64,000 nt of DNA from Sanderia malayensis (taxonomy: Eukaryota > Cnidaria > Scyphozoa > Semaeostomeae > Pelagiidae), in the NCBI GenBank assembly GCA_013076295.1, contig RQOL01000882.1, positions 186,001 through 250,000 on the forward strand. The letters are read 5' to 3'. The notes beneath the pieces were generated by a model that was not told where the DNA came from, did not search any database, and saw nothing but the letters and a program-made list of their open reading frames with translations. Position 1 is the stretch's first letter, and every line of letters starts with the position of its first letter. A program made the translations under genes and the position numbers. Shown here one piece after another: positions 57,453-64,000 of this stretch.

Positions 57453-60400
57453 ATGAAGCGGGTTCACCCTGATGATCAGGAGAATGTCTACCCTGGAAGC
57501 AGAAACCCAAGTCTGGCACACTTCCGACACCAGTTTGAACGCCTTCCTGAGGTCGCTAGACCTCAGTTTCCAGCTTCACACCTGGCTGCTGGACCTGCTG
57601 GGTAAGAGCAGTCAATCCTTTATCATATCTCCCACAATTTAATTTATGCCGATTTATGCATGCAATTTATGCACATTAATAATAATAATTATTATTATGA
57701 ACAAATATTTATTTGTCTTGTTTATGTTTTTGTATTTTTGTCTTCCAGACCAACGCCAGGGGGACAGCCATCTGGTTCTTCTGTCCATCCACACCCACAA
57801 GGCCAAAACGTACATGTTCAGGTATGCGTGTTTTGAGAGATGGTATTTCTTATCAATCATTATACATGTAATACCAATATATAGGTATACCAACAAGTTA
57901 TCAGGCATAGTGAGAAACATCAGGAGATAATTTTTTTGTCAGTGAATATTGAAGGACATCGCTTGTGCGTCTTTTAACTTGTTTGTGGTGCAGAGTTAAG
58001 CGAATGTTGAAGGACATCACTTAGGTCAAAGGTGTCATCATGATTACAATGTCACATTTGACCCAAGTGACCTTGTCAAAGGTCACTTGGGTCAAAATAG
58101 GGATAAAATAGATAGAGATAAAAATAGATAGGGATAAAAGTACACTGCTCAAAGGGCCATTCAATATCTTAATTTATTATCAACACTACAAGATAATTCT
58201 GTCTCCTAGCATATACATCATGTGTCTTTTATCTATTTGTACATTGTGATATCTATTATATATTTATATTATTATATAAGAGTTGCTGTCCTTGAACAAG
58301 TGTCTAGGTGCATTATGAAAGGCAACTTGACCCTTGTTCCATGTTCCATGCCCAAATGAAGCCGTTACAATTAAGATTTCACAGTTCTAAAGTCCACAGT
58401 CCACAGTCTTTAGTCTTAAGTGGTTTCTTTTTATCAACTGCATTATGCAACGAGTCAGATTACTATAAGCACCACCATCCCCGAATTAATGCCGCATCTA
58501 AAGCTCTGAAAAGTAAAAGATAGTTCAATCAAGTAAATGAAGTAGTCCCTTTGATTGATGTTGCTTCTCTTTTCATTTTTCAGGCTCCGTATTTGTCCCA
58601 AAGCAGTGCAGCGTCCCAGGTGACTGGGCAGCAGCATTTCCAACGGCTCAAAGTTGAAGACGCATTGTCGTATCTCGACCAAGTGAAGTTGCAGTTTGGC
58701 TCACAGCCACATGTTTACAATGAATTTCTCGACATCATGAAGGAGTTCAAGTCACAAACGTAAGTTCTTCATTTCGATGGCATTCTATTCTGATCAGCAT
58801 AGAAGACTCCTTTAACAACTCAAACAACTGTCTCTAGCTTAATTCGATTCTGATCAGCATAGAAGACTCCTTTGACAACTCAAACAACTGTCTCTAGCTT
58901 AATTCGATTCTGATCAGCATAGAAGACTCCTTTGACAACTCAAACAACTGTCTCTACTTTGACTCGATTCTGATCAGCATAGAAGACTCCTTTAACAACT
59001 CAAACAACTGTCTCAACTTTGACTTGATTCTGATCAGCAAAGAAGACTCCTTCAACAACTCAAACAACTGTCTCTATTTTGACTCGATTCTCATCAGCAT
59101 AGAAGACTCCTTTAACAACTCAAACAACTGTCTCAACTTTGACTCCGTTCTGATCAGCATAGAAGACTCCTTCAACAACTCAAACAACTGTCTCTATTTT
59201 GACTCGATTCTCATCAGCATAGAAGACTCCTTCAACAACTCAAACAACTATCTCTACTTCCATTCCTTTCAAACAACGTTCTTTAATCAAATAATATCAC
59301 CCTAATCATTTAATCAGTCAATCATCTTGCCAATCATCTAATCACTGAATCAACCAACCAATCACTTGTGCCCCCTACACATCAATAACCCCCGTCTATT
59401 TTCACCCAACAGGATAGATACCCCCGGCGTGATCAGTCGTGTTTCAACCCTTTTCAAAGGCCACCCTGATCTGATCGTTGGCTTCAACACTTTCCTACCC
59501 CCTGGCTACAAGATCGAAGTCAACATTGGTACCTCTAACACCATCAGTGTTCATGGCCCTGGAACCAATAATATTCACACCATCATACAAACAAACGAAC
59601 CACCTCCAAGTCAACCTACATCTGTTAAAGTAAGTTTATGTTGTTGTGTTGTGTTGTGGACGTTTTTTTATTTGAACGACAGTTTTTTCAACGCAGTACC
59701 CAAACTTTCTTTAGCCTGATATCCATATGGTCGTTGAGGGTGGTTGAGGGTCGCTCAAAGGAATGAAATGAACTTTTGACAATGTATCTGTGTGATTTTT
59801 AATTCTTTCAGTGACCCTCAACGACCCTCGACGACTATATGGAAGGCTTTCTTAAAATTTTCTAAAACTTGGTTTCCATATAGTCACTGAGGGTCGCTGA
59901 GGGTCGCTGAAAGGATTAAAAATCACACAGAGACATTGGCAAAAGTTCATTTTAATCTTTTGAGCGACCTTCAACGACCCTCAACGACCCTCGACGAATA
60001 TATGGAAACCAGGCTTCGTTTTTCGAATTTCTTTTTACTCATAATTCTATTTTCGAATGTTTATGATTGAGTGTAGTTAAAGAACCCTGTTCCCCTTTGC
60101 CAAAGGCGAAAGGTCGCGAATGAGACAGCGCGGCAACCTTCTTGGTTAACCAACGATCAATGTAATCATTGTAATCATTGTAATCACTGTAATCATTGCA
60201 ATCATTTTAATCACTGTAATCACTGATTTTATTTCTCAGCCACCGCATGTTCAACACAGTTCAGCTGGTGTCCAGGCTTCCTCTTTTTCGCCATCCCCAC
60301 ACGGCCAACAGCAGCCCCAACAACAACAACAACAACAACAACCATCATCCCAGCAACAACAACAACAGCAATCAAGTGGTGGTCCACCGAGCCGGAATTT

Positions 60401-63400
60401 GACTGAACAGCAACAACAACCGCAACCGTCCCACCAGGGACCACCACCACCTCAACAACTGAAACAATCGCCACAACATTCAACTCTCGCAAGTTTATCA
60501 TCTCAACAACAGCAACAACAACCGCCATCGCAGCCCGCACCACAACTCCCACAACAACAGCAACAGTCTCAAGCCGCACCCCTTCCCTCACCGGGGGCTG
60601 GGACACCGAGTGGTGGGGGCGGGGTAAACAAGGCCCAACACCATGCCATCAATTATGTCACTAAAATCAAAAACAGATTCCAAGGTCAGCCGGAAGTTTA
60701 TCAGAAATTCCTTGATATACTGAATAATTATCAGACGGAGCAGAAGAATATAAAAGAGGTATGAATGGGGTGGGGTGTGGGGGTCAAGTGTCAGTTTTTA
60801 TTCTCTTTCCATCCCGTGCTTCCGAAAATATTCTTATCTTTTTCTTGCATCTTCTTTGATAATGTTTTTAATTTTTAATTGTAATTTCTGATTTCTTGCT
60901 ATTAGTTGTTTATTATTATTTGCCCCCCTTGCTACTACTTGATGACCCCAAAGTTTCTTCTTTAAAGCCCCCAATTGCCTTCTTTAAAGCCCCCCAATTG
61001 TCTTCTCTAAAGCCCCCAATGTCCCTTCTTTAAAGCCCCCAATTTCCTTCTTTGAAGTCCCCAATTTCCTTCTTTAAAGCCCCCAATTTCCTTCTTTAAA
61101 GCCCCCAACGTCCCTTCTTTAAAGCCCCCAATTGCTTTCTTTAAAGCCCCCAACGTCCCTTCTTTAAAGCCCCCAATTGCTTTCTTTAAAGCCCCCCAAC
61201 GTCCCTTCTTTAAAGCCCCCAATTGCTTTCTTTAAAGCCCCCAACGTCTCTTCTTTAAAGCCCCCAATTGTCTTCTCTAAAGCCCCCAACGTCCCTTCTT
61301 TAAAGCACCCAATTGCTTTCTTTAAAGCCCCCCAATTCAACCCAAGTGTAAAATATTTGTGCTTATTTCTGCTTTTCACACTTGTAGAATGCCGTGGATA
61401 GTTTTGGACGACCATTAACAGAGCAAGAGGTGATCTATGCTTTATTGACCTCTTTTCTTTGACATTTGATTTTTACTACTTTGCTAATTTGACCTTTAGT
61501 ACTATTTTTAACTTTACATTGATCTCTGCTACTTTCACTTCTTTTACTGTGTCATTGTTACTTGCTATTTTGACCTTTAGCGCTCTGCTATCTTGACCTT
61601 TGTTACTTTGCTACCTTGACATATTACGGACTTGACCTTCGACCCTGTAATACTGACCTTTCTCTGTACGTTTGCAGATATACGCCAGAGAAGGGAAGCT
61701 TGCTAACGAGGTGTGTATCATGAATCTGAACTTTGACCTTTGCTACCTTGACCTTTCAGTTAAGCAACACTTTTATTATCTGTACCAAGTAACGGCTGAA
61801 AACCTACATATAGTTCATGCTTTTGTCGACTTTTTGGTTCACGTAACTTCTAACCCAAGTCACCTTTGACCCGAGTGACCTTTGACCCAAGTGACCTTTG
61901 GCCCAAGTGATCTTTGACCCAAGTGACCTTTGACCTAAGTCACCTTTGACCTAAGTTACCTTTGACCTAAGCGACCTCTCACTATCAATGCCCGCCGTCT
62001 CTGTCCACAGGTATACCAACAAGTAGCCAAACTATTCCAAAGCCAAGAAGACTTGCTTCAGGAGTTCAGTCAATTCCTTCCAGATGCAGGTGGTGGCCAT
62101 ATTAGTATATCACAGGCAGTTCAAATGAGGGACAGTGTTTCGTCACCCTACATTCCGCCAATGAAGAAACAAGCCAGTAAGTGTACGTGCCTTTATGTTT
62201 CATTGTTCTATCTCTTTATTTTTGTAAGCTATTTCTGTTTTGTTGTATTTACACTGAAAATTATAGCAAAGGATAGTAGAGCATAGTAAAGCATACTGGA
62301 TGATAGTAGAGCATAGTAAATCGTACCTTTATTTCCTTTTATGCAGCTACTTTTTGCACTTTCTTTCTATTTACATTTTTCTTCAGGTAAGGCCTATTTC
62401 TAGCTATACTATGCTATGCTTTGCTATGCTATGCTATGCTATCCTGTGATATGATATGCTATGCTATGATATGCTATGCTATGCTATGGTATGCTATGCT
62501 ATGCCATGATCTGCTATGCTATGCCATGATCTGATATACCATGCTATGCTATGATATGCTATGCTATGCTATGTTATGCTATGGTATGCTATGGTATGAT
62601 ATGCTGTAATGTGATATGCTACCCTATGCTATGATATACCATGCTATGCTATGATATGCTATGCCATGCTATGCTATGATATACCATGCCATGCTATGCT
62701 GTAATGTGCTTTGTTATGCTGTGATGTCAACAAAGTCCTGTGTCTGTTTTCATTGTATAGCCAGCTCCAATGCCTCCAAGCAAAAGCAGACAGCTCGAAA
62801 GAACTCTTCGACCCCCCTGACAACGTCACTCAAGAGTGACGTCATGGATACTGATTCTAAAGATGGATCTGAGAAGATTGCAACCAAGGTATGTAACTTA
62901 TCAACCCCCTGACTACAATACTTATGTCTGTGAAATATAATGGATGACGTATTATTGGACGGGGGTATGCTATCAAGTGATTCTTCATATTTTAACCTCC
63001 GGCTTTTGTTCAAATATCAGAGAATAAAAAGGGGAATCCCCTTTTGACCTTTAACTTTTGACCTTTGGACTCAGAGATTTAGTCCCATATTGCCATGATC
63101 TGTAAAGATTAATTTGTTATCATTCCTTCTCTATGGCACTTTCGTACTTGCAAATTTTGACTTTTGACTATTCTCTGATATTTGAACCCCGTTTTTGTTG
63201 TTCTCGGCTGTTCAAGTCTCGCGTGAGTAATTGGTTCAAAGCATTGAATTTCATTCGCGATATATGTTTTACAATTACGTTCTTTTTATGGTGTTCCCGT
63301 TGGTTCCCCGTTTTCTTTTGCATTTATTCCGCTTTTTACACACGCCCGGTTATACATTGTTTTGCTTCGCAGAAAAAGCACAGATCTGCATTGAAAGACG

Positions 63401-63459
63401 TGTCGCTAGCAGAGGCTGTAAAACATGGAACATTCAGCGAATTTGCTTTCTTTAACAAG
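57453..63459 (+). CDS. SIN3: SIN3 transcriptional co-repressor (3' part outside window)
   Basis: Nuclear scaffold of the SIN3-HDAC deacetylase complex; its paired amphipathic helix (PAH) domains bind repressors. Ten coding exons in phase give 530 residues so far: 57453-57601, 57749-57821, 58584-58759, 59413-59629, 60240-60758, 61388-61429, 61678-61710, 62011-62176, 62761-62888 and 63373-63459. The start [10 protein letters not shown] matches the animal SIN3A start. PAH1 spans about 93-170 ([20 protein letters not shown] to [10 protein letters not shown]). A Gln/Pro-rich linker covers about 225-320. PAH2 spans about 335-430 ([20 protein letters not shown] to FSQFLPDAG). The last exon opens PAH3 (FFNK). 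The HDAC-interaction region lies past the right edge. The 33-nt exon at 61678 inserts 11 residues inside PAH2 and may be alternative. The acceptor at 57431 implies an upstream noncoding exon. Confidence 0.95.
58786..59272 (+). repeat. 60-bp minisatellite in a SIN3 intron
   Basis: Eight copies of GATTCTGATCAGCATAGAAG followed by ACTCCTTTGACAACTCAAAC and ACTGTCTCTA-type sequence. The later copies lack stops in one frame (period 20 residues), but the first copies contain stops and the array sits between two conserved exons. Confidence 0.9.
59717..60012. mobile_element. Two adjacent short foldback elements
   Basis: Segments 59717-59846 and 59871-60012 both have inverted ends like CCATATAGTCGTCGAGGGTC and share an interior with AATCACACAGA. 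They lie in a SIN3 intron. Probably related MITEs inserted side by side, or a duplication. Confidence 0.6.
60930..61345. repeat. TTCTTTAAAGCCCCCAA minisatellite
   Basis: About 20 copies of a 21-24 bp unit alternating CAATTGC and CAACGTCCC variants, in the SIN3 intron inside the PAH2-coding region. The AAAGCCCCCAA word resembles degraded C5 ends, but pairing GGGGG ends are absent. Confidence 0.85.
61435..61990. repeat. TTTGACC-type low-complexity repeats around the 33-nt exon
   Basis: Words GACCTTTG, TTGCTACCTTGACC and CACCTTTGACCCAAGTGAC repeat on both sides of the exon at 61678-61710. Similar GTCAAAGGTCACTTGG copies occur at 58030-58100. Confidence 0.7.
62240..62730. repeat. ATGCTATGCT low-complexity repeat
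   Basis: Five-base words (ATGCT, ATGAT) repeat irregularly in a SIN3 intron. Confidence 0.85.
62905..62965 (+). repeat. C5/G5 element next to a SIN3 5' splice site
   Basis: 61 bp from CCCCCTGACTAC to TTGGACGGGGG, starting 16 nt into the intron after the exon ending at 62888. This is the plus-strand-gene example of the same placement seen in minus-strand genes. Confidence 0.7.
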
Positions 63460-64000
63460 GTATGCCGAACTGTTCTCCTTTCGGCGATGCTCATTGATCT
63501 ATCTACACCTTATATTGAACTTTCCTTTCTTCCATCGTATCATGGTTTGGTTATGAAGTGTCCTAGAGAACTGAAACTTGTTTCAAGGTGATCAGAGGCG
63601 TCTAATTAGTAGGTTTCGACTCCTTGTGGGTCAATTTTCGATCTATTTCAAAATTTGAATTTGTCAGTACCTACTTCATGTATGATAGAAAGTTTAAATA
63701 GCTATCCGCGGGAAATCTGGGTCTTTGAACCATTGTTCCTAGAGAGCTGGGAATTGTTTCAAAGTGATCAGTGCGACCTATTTAGTATAATTCGACTCCT
63801 TGTGAGTCAATTTTCGATCTATTTCAAAATTGGATTTTTCAGAAGATGTGTATTACATGGACTTAGGAAAGGAAAATTACTTGTCGCGGACATACCTCAG
63901 ATCTAAATTTTGAAATATTTGTCCTAGAGAACTGAAACTTGTTTCAAAACATTATCCTCAATATTTTTTCTTTCTTTATTTCCATTATTTTTTTCTTTCT
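63460..64000. other. SIN3 intron at right edge
   Basis: Two diverged copies of the CCTAGAGAACTGAAACTTG repeat family (63550-63960). No further SIN3 exon was recognised before the window ends. Confidence 0.6.

Noticed and set aside
59024..59305. [14 protein letters not shown] repeat protein frame
   Set aside because: 60-bp minisatellite in a SIN3 intron; its first copies contain stops.
60229..60606. Val-rich minus-strand frame
   Set aside because: Antisense of the Gln-rich SIN3 exon.

Overview
This is a eukaryotic, almost certainly animal, window. It is AT-rich and intron-dense, and its introns and intergenic DNA are packed with tandem and foldback repeats. Evidence for an animal: a SIN3 co-repressor with an animal-type N-terminus and paired amphipathic helix domains, a Rab8 GTPase, an ECE/neprilysin-type M13 ectopeptidase, and interstitial TTAGGG repeats. 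An invertebrate is likely, but I cannot assign a phylum from sequence alone. I rebuilt gene models by hand from homology, splice sites and reading phase; every internal exon listed is phase-consistent with its neighbours.

Layout. Six genes are read leftward (minus strand) one after another. They are an M1 zinc aminopeptidase (1414-6960, 3' part beyond the left edge), proteasome subunit beta-4 (9057-15206), Rab8 (16287-20640), a divergent Rab-like GTPase with the same intron positions as Rab8 (21067-24949), an M13 zinc ectopeptidase (25409-38147), and a 1272-residue secreted acidic protein with long Ser-Gly-Glu repeats (40032-48897). After about 8.5 kb of repeat-rich intergenic DNA, SIN3 is read rightward (57453-63459, continuing past the right edge).

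The genes do not form one pathway. Two are type II membrane zinc ectopeptidases. The two GTPases look like an old tandem duplication in which one copy lost canonical GTPase residues. The secreted protein has many potential glycosaminoglycan-attachment Ser-Gly sites and recurrent KR-S-L-I-P-like dibasic motifs.

Repeats. The most unusual signal is a family of 60-64 bp units bounded by CCCCC and GGGGG with very different interiors. They cluster just inside intron ends, 7-20 nt from at least ten 5' splice sites in five genes on both strands. Other repeats include a dispersed 80-bp repeat, a 23-bp satellite open in all three forward frames (one array is in frame with SIN3), a 3.7-kb tetranucleotide-based array inside the M13 gene, a tRNA-derived SINE, and several non-autonomous DNA transposons with recognisable target duplications (TTAA, TAA, TA, ATAG).
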